64,000 nt of DNA from Pedobacter sp. Leaf176 (GTDB lineage: Bacteria; Bacteroidota; Bacteroidia; Sphingobacteriales; Sphingobacteriaceae), in contig NZ_LMPD01000003.1 in the NCBI RefSeq assembly GCF_001424305.1, positions 482,387 to 546,386 on the forward strand, in the 5' to 3' direction. Made by a program: the position numbers and the translations under genes. Within the stretch, counting starts at the first letter, position 1. Every line of letters starts with the position of its first letter. A model generated the notes under the pieces. The model had not been told where the DNA came from, did no database searches, and saw nothing but the letters and a program-made list of their open reading frames with translations. Positions 37,655 through 46,055 of this stretch are shown one piece after another.

Positions 37655-38932
37655 TTGAAAGTCTATAAGTATAAGGATTTATCTAAATCAAAAATTGAAG
37701 ATTTGTGTTCTCGACAAATTGAAGATGATAAATTGGTTGAAGAACGTGTTGCGGATATCATTGAAACTGTAAAAAATGATGGTGATAAATCGCTGATTAA
37801 TTTCGCTAAAGCCTTTGATAAAGTTGAATTAAAAAAACTTTATTTAGATGCTGAAGAATTGAAAAGCATTGCAGCGACCATTCCGACTGATGCCAAAAAA
37901 GCCATTGAAACTGCTTATCAAAACATTAAAGCTTTTCACGAATCGCAGTTAAAAACTGAGGATAAGATCGAAACCACGCCTGGTGTGAGTTGCTGGAGGG
38001 AATCAAGGGCGATTGAAAAGGTTGGCCTTTACATTCCCGGCGGAACGGCCGTTTTACCAAGCACATTTTTGATGTTAGCCACGCCAGCAATTATAGCAGG
38101 ATGTAAGGAAATTGTGGTCTGTTCCCCTCCACAAAGTGATGGTAAAACCAATTGCTATCTGGCTTATTGCGCTGTGCTTTTAGGTATCAAGAGAATATAC
38201 CTGATTGGAGGTGCACAAGCGGTTGCTGCTATGGCCTTTGGAACCGAAACTGTACCACGGGTTTACAAGATTTTCGGACCAGGTAATCGTTATGTTACGA
38301 CGGCAAAAACCATGGTTCAAAATAGGGTGGCAATTGACATGCCTGCAGGTCCATCAGAGGTTTTAGTGGTTGCAGATGAAACTGCCAATCCGTCATTTAT
38401 AGCTGCAGACTTACTTGCGCAAGCTGAACATGGAACTGATAGTCAAGCAATTTTGGTTGCTACCTCAGATGAAATAATTGAAAAAACAATTTTAGAGCTT
38501 AAAAATCAGCTGTCTATCCTTCCAAGAAAAGAAATAGCAGCGAAAGCGATTGAAAATTCTTACGCTGTTTTGGTAGAAGATTTAGCTACTGCAATGGATT
38601 TTTCGAACGAATATGCACCTGAACATCTGATTTTAGCAACTGAAAATTTTGAATTACTTATTCCCTTGATAATCAATGCTGGTTCTGTATTCTTAGGAAA
38701 CCTTACTCCTGAGAGCGCAGGCGATTATGCCTCTGGAACAAATCATACCTTACCCACAAGTGGCTTTGCGAAAGCTTATTCCGGAGTATCAACTGATGCT
38801 TTTATTAAAAAAATAACCTTTCAACACTTAACGACCAAGGGGTTAAAAAATATTGGTCCCACAGTTGAAACCCTTGCTGCTGCAGAGGGCTTACAGGCTC
38901 ATAAGAATGCAATTACAATTAGATTAAAATAG
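37655..38932 (+). CDS. hisD: Histidinol dehydrogenase
   Basis: 425 residues from a TTG start at 37655 (MKVYKYKDLSKSKIEDL). Motifs include IEKVGLYIPGGTAVLPSTFLMLATPA, GGAQAVAAMAFGTETVPRVYKIFGPGNRYV, DMPAGPSEVLVVAD and LLAQAEHGTDSQAIL, with the C-terminal NHTLPTSGFAKAYSGVS zinc region. It oxidises histidinol to histidine in two NAD-dependent steps. It is second in the operon, 59 bp after hisG. Confidence 0.97.
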   Translation: MKVYKYKDLSKSKIEDLCSRQIEDDKLVEERVADIIETVKNDGDKSLINFAKAFDKVELKKLYLDAEELKSIAATIPTDAKKAIETAYQNIKAFHESQLKTEDKIETTPGVSCWRESRAIEKVGLYIPGGTAVLPSTFLMLATPAIIAGCKEIVVCSPPQSDGKTNCYLAYCAVLLGIKRIYLIGGAQAVAAMAFGTETVPRVYKIFGPGNRYVTTAKTMVQNRVAIDMPAGPSEVLVVADETANPSFIAADLLAQAEHGTDSQAILVATSDEIIEKTILELKNQLSILPRKEIAAKAIENSYAVLVEDLATAMDFSNEYAPEHLILATENFELLIPLIINAGSVFLGNLTPESAGDYASGTNHTLPTSGFAKAYSGVSTDAFIKKITFQHLTTKGLKNIGPTVETLAAAEGLQAHKNAITIRLK

Positions 38933-39024
38933 TTTGTTTGTTTTTTGGTTGATTGGTTGTTTCGATAGAAACAAATAGGACAATCCAAACAACTAAAAAA
39001 CTAAAACCTAAATAACCAGTAAAA

Positions 39025-40065
39025 ATGGACATCAACGATTTAGTCAGAGAAAATATAAAGAACCTTAAACCCTACTCTACTGCCAGAGATGAATTTAAAG
39101 GACAAGCATCTGTATTTTTAGATGCAAATGAAAACAGCTACGGCTCTCCCCTACCCGCGAATTACAACCGTTATCCGGATCCATTACAATTGGATTTAAA
39201 GGATGCCATCAGCAAGATTAAAGGTGTGCCAATTGAAAATACCTTCTTAGGTAACGGCAGCGATGAGGCAATTGATTTGTTATTTCGTGCCTTTTGCAAC
39301 CCAGGAAAAGACAACGTAATTGTCCTGCCACCAACCTATGGCATGTATGAAGTTTCGGCGAACATAAACGATGTAGAAATCCGCAAGGTTAGCTTGCTTC
39401 CTAACTTCCAGTTAGACATGGAAAAAATTGCAGAAACGATTGATAATAATACAAAATTGATCTTCATTTGTTCACCCAATAATCCGACAGGAAATTCGAT
39501 AAACCGCGAAGATATTGAAACCATTTTAGCCAACTTTAAAGGCATCGTTGTGGTAGACGAAGCGTACATAAATTATGCCCGGCAGAAGACCTTTATTCAG
39601 GAGTTAACCGAGTATGCAAACCTGGTTGTTTTGCAAACTTTTTCGAAGGCATGGGGGCTTGCTGCACTTCGCTTGGGAATGGCATTTTCTTCAAGAAAAG
39701 TGATTGATGTTTTGAACAAAATTAAGCCGCCTTACAACATCAATCAGGCCACTCAGGATTTAGCTTTCGAAGCACTAAAAAATATCGAACAGGTTAACGA
39801 CTGGATTAAAGAATCTGTTGCCGAAAGAGAACGCCTTTCTTTCGATTTAAATGCACTGGATATCGTTATAAAAGTATATCCATCCGATGCCAATTTTATA
39901 TTGTCGGAAGTAACTGATGCGACTAAAATTTACGACACTTTAGTTGAGGAAGGAGTCATCGTTAGGGACCGTTCGAAAGTTACTTTGTGCGAGGGTTGTT
40001 TACGAATTACAGTCGGCACCAAAGAGGAAAATGATAAACTCTTAAACATTCTGAAAAAATTTTAA
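39025..40065 (+). CDS. hisC: Histidinol-phosphate aminotransferase
   Basis: 346 residues, PLP fold type I. LGNGSDEAIDLLFRAFCNPG, PNNPTGNSINREDIE, VVVDEAYINYA and TFSKAWGLAALRLGM are all present; the Lys of FSKAW binds PLP. It converts imidazole acetol phosphate to histidinol phosphate. It is followed immediately (3 bp) by hisB. Confidence 0.96.
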   Translation: MDINDLVRENIKNLKPYSTARDEFKGQASVFLDANENSYGSPLPANYNRYPDPLQLDLKDAISKIKGVPIENTFLGNGSDEAIDLLFRAFCNPGKDNVIVLPPTYGMYEVSANINDVEIRKVSLLPNFQLDMEKIAETIDNNTKLIFICSPNNPTGNSINREDIETILANFKGIVVVDEAYINYARQKTFIQELTEYANLVVLQTFSKAWGLAALRLGMAFSSRKVIDVLNKIKPPYNINQATQDLAFEALKNIEQVNDWIKESVAERERLSFDLNALDIVIKVYPSDANFILSEVTDATKIYDTLVEEGVIVRDRSKVTLCEGCLRITVGTKEENDKLLNILKKF

Positions 40066-40068
40066 AAG

Positions 40069-41202
40069 ATGAAGAAAGTATTATTTATAGACCGCGATGG
40101 AACTTTAAATATTGAACCGGATGATGAGCAGGTGGATAGTTTCGCAAAGCTGAAATTTTATCCACGTTCCATTTATTATCTGTCGAAAATTGCATCCGAA
40201 ATGGATTACGAATTGGTGATGGTGACCAATCAGGATGGATTGGGAACGCCATCAAATCCAGAAGAAAATTTCTGGCCCATTCATAATTTCATGCTGGATA
40301 CTTTCGCTGGCGAAGGCGTGAATTTCAGCGAAATCATAATCGACAAAACTTTTGCAAAAGATAATGCGCCTACCCGAAAACCAGGCACAGCGTTGCTGAC
40401 AAAATATTTGAGTGGCGATTACGATTTGAAAAATTCTTATGTAATCGGCGACAGGTTAAATGATGTGGTTTTAGCAAAAAATTTAGGCGCAAAAGCGATT
40501 TTTCTTCGTCAGAATGATGCACTTGGTTCTACCGAGGCTTTAGACAAACATGAAACTTTGTTGGACATCATTATTTTGGAAACACAGAAATGGGAAGACA
40601 TTTACAACTTGCTTAAAGCCGGAAGTAGAAAAATTAACCATGTACGCAAAACCAACGAAACCGATATTACCATCAATTTAGACTTGGATGGTACTGGAAA
40701 AGCAAAAATTGAAACAGGTTTAAACTTTTTCGACCACATGCTCGATCAGATTGCCAGGCATGGAAGCGTAAATTTGGAAGTAATTGCCAAAGGCGATTTA
40801 CACATCGACGAGCACCATACCATTGAAGACACTGGAATTGCACTTGGCGAGGCTTTTGCTAAAGGCTTAGGCAACAAACTAGGCATCGAGCGTTATGGCT
40901 TCTGTTTACCAATGGACGATTGTTTGGCGCAGGTTGCCATTGATTTCGGCGGCCGTAACTGGATTGTCTGGGATGCTGAATTTAAACGGGAGAAAGTTGG
41001 CGATATGCCCACTGAAATGTTTTATCACTTCTTTAAATCGTTCAGTGATGCATCAAAATGTAACTTAAATATTAAAGCCGAGGGTGATAACGAACATCAT
41101 AAAATTGAAGCTATATTTAAAGCTTTCGCAAAAGCGATAAAAATGGCGATTAAACGTGATGCAGAGAAAATGGTGTTGCCGAGTACAAAGGGACTTTTGT
41201 AA
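40069..41202 (+). CDS. hisB: Bifunctional histidinol-phosphatase / imidazoleglycerol-phosphate dehydratase
   Basis: 377 residues. The N-terminal HAD phosphatase (about 1-165) has [25 protein letters not shown] and [19 protein letters not shown]. The C-terminal dehydratase (about 185-377) has [52 protein letters not shown] and [16 protein letters not shown]. The two-domain form is the enterobacterial-type fusion, also standard in Bacteroidota. Spaced 3 bp after hisC. Confidence 0.97.
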   Translation: MKKVLFIDRDGTLNIEPDDEQVDSFAKLKFYPRSIYYLSKIASEMDYELVMVTNQDGLGTPSNPEENFWPIHNFMLDTFAGEGVNFSEIIIDKTFAKDNAPTRKPGTALLTKYLSGDYDLKNSYVIGDRLNDVVLAKNLGAKAIFLRQNDALGSTEALDKHETLLDIIILETQKWEDIYNLLKAGSRKINHVRKTNETDITINLDLDGTGKAKIETGLNFFDHMLDQIARHGSVNLEVIAKGDLHIDEHHTIEDTGIALGEAFAKGLGNKLGIERYGFCLPMDDCLAQVAIDFGGRNWIVWDAEFKREKVGDMPTEMFYHFFKSFSDASKCNLNIKAEGDNEHHKIEAIFKAFAKAIKMAIKRDAEKMVLPSTKGLL

Positions 41203-41279
41203 ATGAACAATGATAAATGAGCAAGGAACAACGACTGATTGTCTTTATTCTTTGTTCTTTACTCTTTAATCCTAATGAT

Positions 41280-41870
41280 ATGATTGGAATAGTGAATTAT
41301 GGAGCGGGAAATATTTTTTCTTTAACCGCAGCTTTAGATCGTTTAAAAGTGCAATACGGCATGGTAAACATAGAATCTGACCTGGAAAAATATAGCCATA
41401 TTATTATCCCTGGCGTTGGCCATGCGGGTGCGGCAATGGAAAAATTAAAGCATACCGGATTAATCAAAGCCATCAAAGCCTTAGAAAAACCTGTTTTAGG
41501 AATCTGTGTAGGCATGCAACTTATTACCGAACATTCAGAAGAAGGAGATGCAGAATTATTGGATATCGTACCAGTTAAAACCAAAAAATTTGATAAGTCT
41601 CTGAGCATCAAAATACCACACATGGGTTGGAATGCGGTTCAGCACAAAAACAATTCGATATTCGAAGGTGTTGAGGATAATGCACAATTTTACTTCGTTC
41701 ATTCGTACTTTATTGAATATAACCCTACTTTTGATATTGCCTCTGCCAATTATGGACTAAAATTTTCAGCAGCGGTGCAAAAAAACAATTTTTATGGCGT
41801 ACAGTTTCATCCGGAGAAATCTGGAAAAGCTGGCGAACAGATATTAAAAAATTTTTCAAACCTCAAATGA
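41280..41870 (+). CDS. hisH: Imidazole glycerol phosphate synthase, glutaminase subunit
   Basis: 196 residues from ATG 41280 (MIGIVNYGAGNIFSLTAAL). A longer frame from 41217 adds 21 residues of unrelated sequence and is rejected on family length. The class I amidotransferase triad is present: Cys in PVLGICVGMQLI, His in GVQFHPEKSGKAG, and the following Glu. It supplies ammonia to HisF. The partner gene hisF is separated from it by hisA and an inserted element. Confidence 0.95.
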   Translation: MIGIVNYGAGNIFSLTAALDRLKVQYGMVNIESDLEKYSHIIIPGVGHAGAAMEKLKHTGLIKAIKALEKPVLGICVGMQLITEHSEEGDAELLDIVPVKTKKFDKSLSIKIPHMGWNAVQHKNNSIFEGVEDNAQFYFVHSYFIEYNPTFDIASANYGLKFSAAVQKNNFYGVQFHPEKSGKAGEQILKNFSNLK

Positions 41871-41925
41871 GATTTAAAAATTAACAGTAACTTTTAACTT
41901 TCACCCTTAACTTATAATTCGAGAA

Positions 41926-42675
41926 ATGTATATAATTCCTGCTATTGATATTTTGGACGGAAAGGTTGTTCGCCTGCGAGAGGGTGATTACAATCAAAAA
42001 ACTGAATACGATGTATCCATCGCCGAGATGATAGAAAAATACCGTTCAAATGGAACAGATTTCATTCATATCATTGATTTGAATGGTGCTAAAGGTGATT
42101 TCAGCAACCAAAAATCACTTTTCGAAATCATTAAAAAAACCGAAATGAAAGTGCAGTACGGTGGCGGGATACGTACCATTGAGCAGGTAACAAATTTACT
42201 TGATGCAGGCATTCACCGGGTGATTGTAGGTACACAAGCAATTACCAACCCTGATTTCTTACAGCAGCTAAGTGAGGCTTTTGCTAAAAAAGACAATTAT
42301 GCTAACCGCATTGTTGTTGCCATCGATGTTTTAGATGAAGTAATTAAATATTCAGGATGGATGGAAAGCTCACCAATTAAGTTAATGGACTATGTTGATA
42401 AATGTCTGGCGCTAGGTTTCTTTCGCTTTTTGTGTACAGACATCAGCAAAGACGGAAAACTGGGTGGCGCAGCAATAGATCTTTATAAAAAACTGCTTGA
42501 GCATTCTCCAATGATTAAACTAATCGCTTCTGGTGGGGTAAGTTCAATGGAAGATATCTATGAATTAGCTAAATATCCGATTAGAAGTGTTGTTGTGGGA
42601 AAAGCGATTTATGAGGATAGAATTACTGTTGAAGAGATTAAAGAGTGGAATTTGAAAGCGCTGACTTCGATATAA
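41926..42675 (+). CDS. hisA: Phosphoribosylformimino-5-aminoimidazole carboxamide ribotide isomerase
   Basis: 249 residues, TIM barrel. IPAIDILDGKVVRLREGDYN carries the N-terminal catalytic Asp. KVQYGGGIRTIEQVTNLLDAGIHRVIVGTQA and IASGGVSSMEDIYELAKYP hold the phosphate-binding loops, with TDISKDGKLGG near residue 170 for the second Asp. It opens the ring of ProFAR. The inserted element begins immediately at the stop codon. Confidence 0.96.
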   Translation: MYIIPAIDILDGKVVRLREGDYNQKTEYDVSIAEMIEKYRSNGTDFIHIIDLNGAKGDFSNQKSLFEIIKKTEMKVQYGGGIRTIEQVTNLLDAGIHRVIVGTQAITNPDFLQQLSEAFAKKDNYANRIVVAIDVLDEVIKYSGWMESSPIKLMDYVDKCLALGFFRFLCTDISKDGKLGGAAIDLYKKLLEHSPMIKLIASGGVSSMEDIYELAKYPIRSVVVGKAIYEDRITVEEIKEWNLKALTSI

Positions 42676-43204
42676 CCCCCCGGCCCCCTAAAGGGGAAGC
42701 TAATAGCAAAGTGGAAATAGCGCAGTTAAAATAAGATGGTGCAGGTAACATTGTTCAAAATGACTTATAATCTTGATGATGATTTTGATTTTTTGCAGGT
42801 TAACGAGCCAAAGATGTTTTATGGCGCATCAAATATTATTTTTGAAAATGCGAAGCAATTAAGAAACCGGTTAACGGAATCTGAAAGAATATTGTGGGAA
42901 TATATTAAGAAAAGAAACTTGGAGTAAAATTTAGAAGACAACATCCTATCTCTTGTTTTATTGCTGATTTTTATTGCCATGAGAAGAAAATAATCATCGA
43001 ACTAGATGGCAGCATCCACAATGTAAAAGATATTTTTTAGATAACGATTTACAAAGGCAGGCTGCAAAAGCTTTTGGAATAAAAGTTTTAAGGTTTAAAA
43101 ACGAAGAAATTTATAAAAACATAAACATTGTTTTGGACAAAATAAATGAAGCCATGCAGGCTGAGCAATTCGCAGTTCCCCCTTTAGGGGGCGGAGGGGG
43201 TTTA
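42674..43204 (+). mobile_element. Inverted-repeat-bounded DUF559 cassette inserted between hisA and hisF
   Basis: The left end (42674-42700) reads AACCCCCCGGCCCCCTAAAG then GGGAAGC. The right end (43176-43204) is its inverted, near-identical partner: TTCCCCCTTTAGGGGGCGGA then GGGGGTTTA. About 23 of 27 positions match. Each end also contains its own small palindrome (CCCC-TAAA-GGGG). Between them lies a broken endonuclease-like gene. No transposase is present, so movement would have to be self-directed by the endonuclease or driven in trans. A target duplication could not be recognised with certainty. Confidence 0.65.
42760..43153 (+). pseudogene. DUF559 (Vsr-like endonuclease) gene with two frameshifts
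   Basis: Three reading frames join into one DUF559 protein. Segment 1 (ATG 42760) ends NRLTESERILWEYIKKRNL. A one-base loss at 42921-42922 (GG for GGG) moves to segment 2, GVKFRRQHPISCFIADFYCH then [20 protein letters not shown] one-base loss in a run of six T (43033-43038) moves to segment 3, [20 protein letters not shown] then [20 protein letters not shown]. The FRRQ, DFYC, IIELDG and LRF landmarks of the PD-(D/E)XK fold are present. Both lesions are in homopolymers, so sequencing error cannot be excluded. Segment 3 is in frame with hisF. Confidence 0.8.
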
Positions 43205-43954
43205 AGTAAAAGAATTATCCCCTGCCTCGACGTTAAAGACGGTCGCACAGTAAAAGGCGTAAACTTTGTTGATCTGCGTGATGCTGGCGACCCGGTAGAA
43301 CTTGCGGCTCAATATGCACAGCAAGGTGCTGATGAACTTGTTTTTCTCGACATTACGGCTACGCACGAACGTCGTAAAACGATGATAGAAATGGTTAAAT
43401 CTGTTGCCCGTCAATTGAATATTCCATTTACAATTGGCGGTGGAATTACAGAAATCGCTGATGCGGAGGCATTACTAAATGCTGGCGCAGATAAAATTAG
43501 CATCAATTCCGCAGCAGTTAGAAATCCAATGCTAATTGAAGAACTGGCAAAAGCATTTGGCGTTCAATTTGTGGTTTTAGCAGTTGATACCAAATTTGTT
43601 GATGGAAAAAACAGGGTTCACTTAAGCGGGGGAAGATTAATTACTGAACTTGAGACTGAAAACTGGATAAAACAAGCTGAAGATTTAGGCGCAGGTGAAA
43701 TCCTCTTAACTTCAATGGACCATGACGGTACAAAAGCCGGTTTTGATTGCGGTTTACTCAGCAAAGTAAATCAGATGATAAACATCCCGATTATTGCTTC
43801 CGGTGGTGCAGGCAATATGGAACATTTCACCGAGGTTTTTCAAAAAGCGAATGTTGATGCTGCATTGGCCGCATCGGTGTTCCATTATGGCGAAATCCTG
43901 ATTCCTGATTTAAAACAAGAATTAAAAAGGAATAACATTCCGGTAAGAATATAA
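43154..43954 (+). CDS. hisF: Imidazole glycerol phosphate synthase, cyclase subunit, with altered N-terminus
   Basis: The HisF core begins at Leu encoded at 43202 ([20 protein letters not shown]) and runs 250 residues, exactly the family length without the initial Met. The usual ATG is missing: the codons before it belong to the inserted element's right end. The nearest in-frame ATG is 43154, giving an extension [19 protein letters not shown]-barrel motifs are intact ([55 protein letters not shown]). It makes IGP and AICAR with HisH. Initiation site is inference; TTG 43133 is another candidate. Confidence 0.9.
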   Translation: MQAEQFAVPPLGGGGGLSKRIIPCLDVKDGRTVKGVNFVDLRDAGDPVELAAQYAQQGADELVFLDITATHERRKTMIEMVKSVARQLNIPFTIGGGITEIADAEALLNAGADKISINSAAVRNPMLIEELAKAFGVQFVVLAVDTKFVDGKNRVHLSGGRLITELETENWIKQAEDLGAGEILLTSMDHDGTKAGFDCGLLSKVNQMINIPIIASGGAGNMEHFTEVFQKANVDAALAASVFHYGEILIPDLKQELKRNNIPVRI

Positions 43955-43963
43955 TAGTTAACT

Positions 43964-44047
43964 CGTCATTGCGAGGCACGAAGCAATCCTAATGCTATGG
44001 GTTCGAAACCTGCAAAAATTTAAGATGCTTCGTGCCTGGCAATGATG
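43964..44047. repeat. REP-like palindromic element between hisF and hisIE
   Basis: The left arm CGTCATTGCGAGGCACGAAG at 43964 and the right arm (44024-44047) are imperfect reverse complements: read on the other strand the right arm is CATCATTGCCAGGCACGAAG. About 84 bp in all. Ends are shared with the element at 24279-24427. It is transcribed within the his operon and should form a long hairpin in the mRNA. Confidence 0.75.
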
Positions 44048-44061
44048 GAAACATCATAAAA

Positions 44062-44664
44062 ATGACAATTGATAGTAATTCCCTTGATTGGGAGAAAACA
44101 GCTGGCTTACTCCCTGTAATCATTCAGGATTTCAAAACTTTAGAGGTTTTAATGCTCGGCTATATGAATGAAGAAGCTTTATCTAAAACACAAACTGAAG
44201 GCAAAGTAACTTTCTTTTCGCGCTCTAAAAACCGCCTTTGGACAAAAGGTGAAACCAGCAATAACTTTCTTTATGTTAAAGAACTTTTTGTTGATTGCGA
44301 TAATGATACCATCCTGATTAAAGCCGACGCCGTTGGACCAACTTGCCACACTGGTAGTCGCAGCTGTTTTAAAACGGAATTTAACCAGAATTTCATTTTT
44401 GAATTGGAAAACATCATTACCGATAGGTATGAAAATCCTGTTGAGGGTTCGTACATAAATAAAATGCGTGGTAAGGGCTTAAACAAAATTGCCCAAAAAG
44501 TTGGCGAAGAAGGTGTAGAAACCGTGATTGCTGCACTTGCCGAAACCGACGAGGAATTGATCGGCGAAGCATCTGACCTGGTTTTTCACTTACTATTTTT
44601 ATTGAAAGAGAAAGGTTTGTCTATTCAGGATATTGCGAAGAATTTAGAAAGTAGACACAAATAG
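44062..44664 (+). CDS. hisI: Bifunctional phosphoribosyl-AMP cyclohydrolase / phosphoribosyl-ATP pyrophosphatase
   Basis: 200 residues from ATG 44062. An earlier frame from 44032 would begin inside the REP element and is rejected. The N-terminal HisI domain has MLGYMNEEALSKTQTEGKVTFFSRSKNRLWTKGETSNNF and the zinc ligands in DCDNDTILIKADAVGPTCHTG. The C-terminal HisE domain (from about 110) has GLNKIAQKVGEEGVETVIAAL, ASDLVFHLLFLLKEKGL. It carries out steps 2 and 3 of histidine synthesis and closes the operon. Confidence 0.95.
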   Translation: MTIDSNSLDWEKTAGLLPVIIQDFKTLEVLMLGYMNEEALSKTQTEGKVTFFSRSKNRLWTKGETSNNFLYVKELFVDCDNDTILIKADAVGPTCHTGSRSCFKTEFNQNFIFELENIITDRYENPVEGSYINKMRGKGLNKIAQKVGEEGVETVIAALAETDEELIGEASDLVFHLLFLLKEKGLSIQDIAKNLESRHK

Positions 44665-44725
44665 TTACGTGATTAATTTCTACAATCCTGCCCGGTAACA
44701 TATAACAGTCAACCCACAACACAAA

Positions 44726-45625
44726 ATGCTGAAACACCTGAGAACCCTTTCTGGTCATCAAAATCCGGTATATGCTTTAGCCAATTCCGATAAAGCTGAA
44801 ACTTTTTTCAGCGCAGGAAATGATAAAGGGGTTGTAGAATGGTCGCTGGAAACGATGGCTTTTGTAAAGGTTAAAATGCCGGTGCAAAGCTCTGTTTATT
44901 ACCTGCATTATTACAACCATCAACTTTTTGTTGGGGAGCGTAGCGGTGCTTTTAGTGTTTACAATTTTAATGAAGAAAAAGTAATTTCAAGAATTAGCGC
45001 TCACACCAAGCCCATTTTCAATATTCAAACGGTTAAAAGTAAAAATGAACTTATAACCACTGGCGAAGATGGAACGGTTGCGGTTTGGTCGCTAACTGAT
45101 TTTACTGAAATTTATCGCTTTCAAGCGGCTTACGATACCGTTCGGGCCATTGCAATTTCTAATGATGAAACTGAGATTGCTTTCGGCTGTAAAGACCATT
45201 TAATTAAAATTTACAACCTTGCTGACTATAGCATTAAACAAAATTTAGACAGCCACTCTTTGCCCGTAACTTCATTGGCGTATCATCCGGCGGGAAAATA
45301 TTTAATCTCCGGAAGCAGAGATGCGCAATTAAAAATCTGGAATTTGCCGGCTTATGAGCTTCTGCAGACCATTCCGGCGCATATGTTTACAGTTTACGAT
45401 ATCGCTTTTCATCCTAAACTTCCCTACTTTGCAACAAGCAGTCAGGATAAAAGCATCAAATTATGGGATGCAGACAATTTTAAATTGTACAAAATATTAA
45501 GTTTAGAAAAAACAGGTATTGGCCATAGCCATTCGATCAATAAACTTTTATGGAGTAACGATGGGAAATATTTAATTTCTACGGGTGATGACAGGCAGAT
45601 AATGGTTTGGGAGATGGAAAGCTAA
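44726..45625 (+). CDS. WD40 repeat protein
   Basis: 299 residues, no signal peptide. About seven WD-type repeats can be followed, for example LRTLSGHQNPVYALANSDKA, TTGEDGTVAVWSL, ISGSRDAQLKIWNLPAYELL, ATSSQDKSIKLWDADNFKLY and ISTGDDRQIMVWEM. It should fold as a cytoplasmic beta propeller that mediates protein contacts; the partners are unknown. Its stop overlaps the convergent zinc ribbon gene by 4 bp. Confidence 0.9.
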   Translation: MLKHLRTLSGHQNPVYALANSDKAETFFSAGNDKGVVEWSLETMAFVKVKMPVQSSVYYLHYYNHQLFVGERSGAFSVYNFNEEKVISRISAHTKPIFNIQTVKSKNELITTGEDGTVAVWSLTDFTEIYRFQAAYDTVRAIAISNDETEIAFGCKDHLIKIYNLADYSIKQNLDSHSLPVTSLAYHPAGKYLISGSRDAQLKIWNLPAYELLQTIPAHMFTVYDIAFHPKLPYFATSSQDKSIKLWDADNFKLYKILSLEKTGIGHSHSINKLLWSNDGKYLISTGDDRQIMVWEMES

Positions 45626-46044
45626 TTTTTATTTTTAAGCTTTTCAATTAACTTTAAAAGTGCTTCCCTATTTTTTGCTAAATGATAAAATTTCGGAAGT
45701 TTTTCTAAGAGCGTATAATGTGATCGGTCTTTATGCTCGCGAAGATTGGCAGAAATATAACTTTCCAAATAGAGTAAATGTTCAAAATTGAAGGCCCAAA
45801 ACATTTCATCTTTAAATGGCGCCTGTAACCATAGTTCTGCCCCAAAATAACCATCAGCAGCCATATGCAAATCACCTGTAGATGTTTCTTTATTATAGCC
45901 ACAATGCAAACACGTTAACTTTGCATGCTTTCCTTCATAATCTACTTTAGTTGTCGCTTTTTTCAGGCAACAAGGGCAAATAATCCAAACATCTGTTTGA
46001 AAATGACTTAATCTAAAATTTTGATCCAGAAAACGTTCTTTCAT
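45622..46044 (-). CDS. Zinc ribbon protein of unknown function
   Basis: 140 residues. Two CxxC pairs, ICPCCLKKAT and LTCLHCGYNKET, form a zinc ribbon in residues 22-50. The rest (DGYFGAELWLQAPFKDEMFWAFNFEHLLYLESYISANLREH) is helical and aromatic-rich, ending in LLKLIEKLKNKN. Similar TFIIB-type zinc-ribbon proteins are common in Bacteroidota without a known role. It is convergent with the WD40 gene and 11 bp after the NlpC/P60 gene. Confidence 0.75.
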   Translation of the reverse strand: MKERFLDQNFRLSHFQTDVWIICPCCLKKATTKVDYEGKHAKLTCLHCGYNKETSTGDLHMAADGYFGAELWLQAPFKDEMFWAFNFEHLLYLESYISANLREHKDRSHYTLLEKLPKFYHLAKNREALLKLIEKLKNKN

Positions 46045-46055
46045 TGTTTAGATTG

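Noticed and set aside
41217..41279. hisH starting at 41217
   Set aside because: The extra 21 residues have no counterpart in HisH; MIGIVNYGAGN at 41280 is the normal start.
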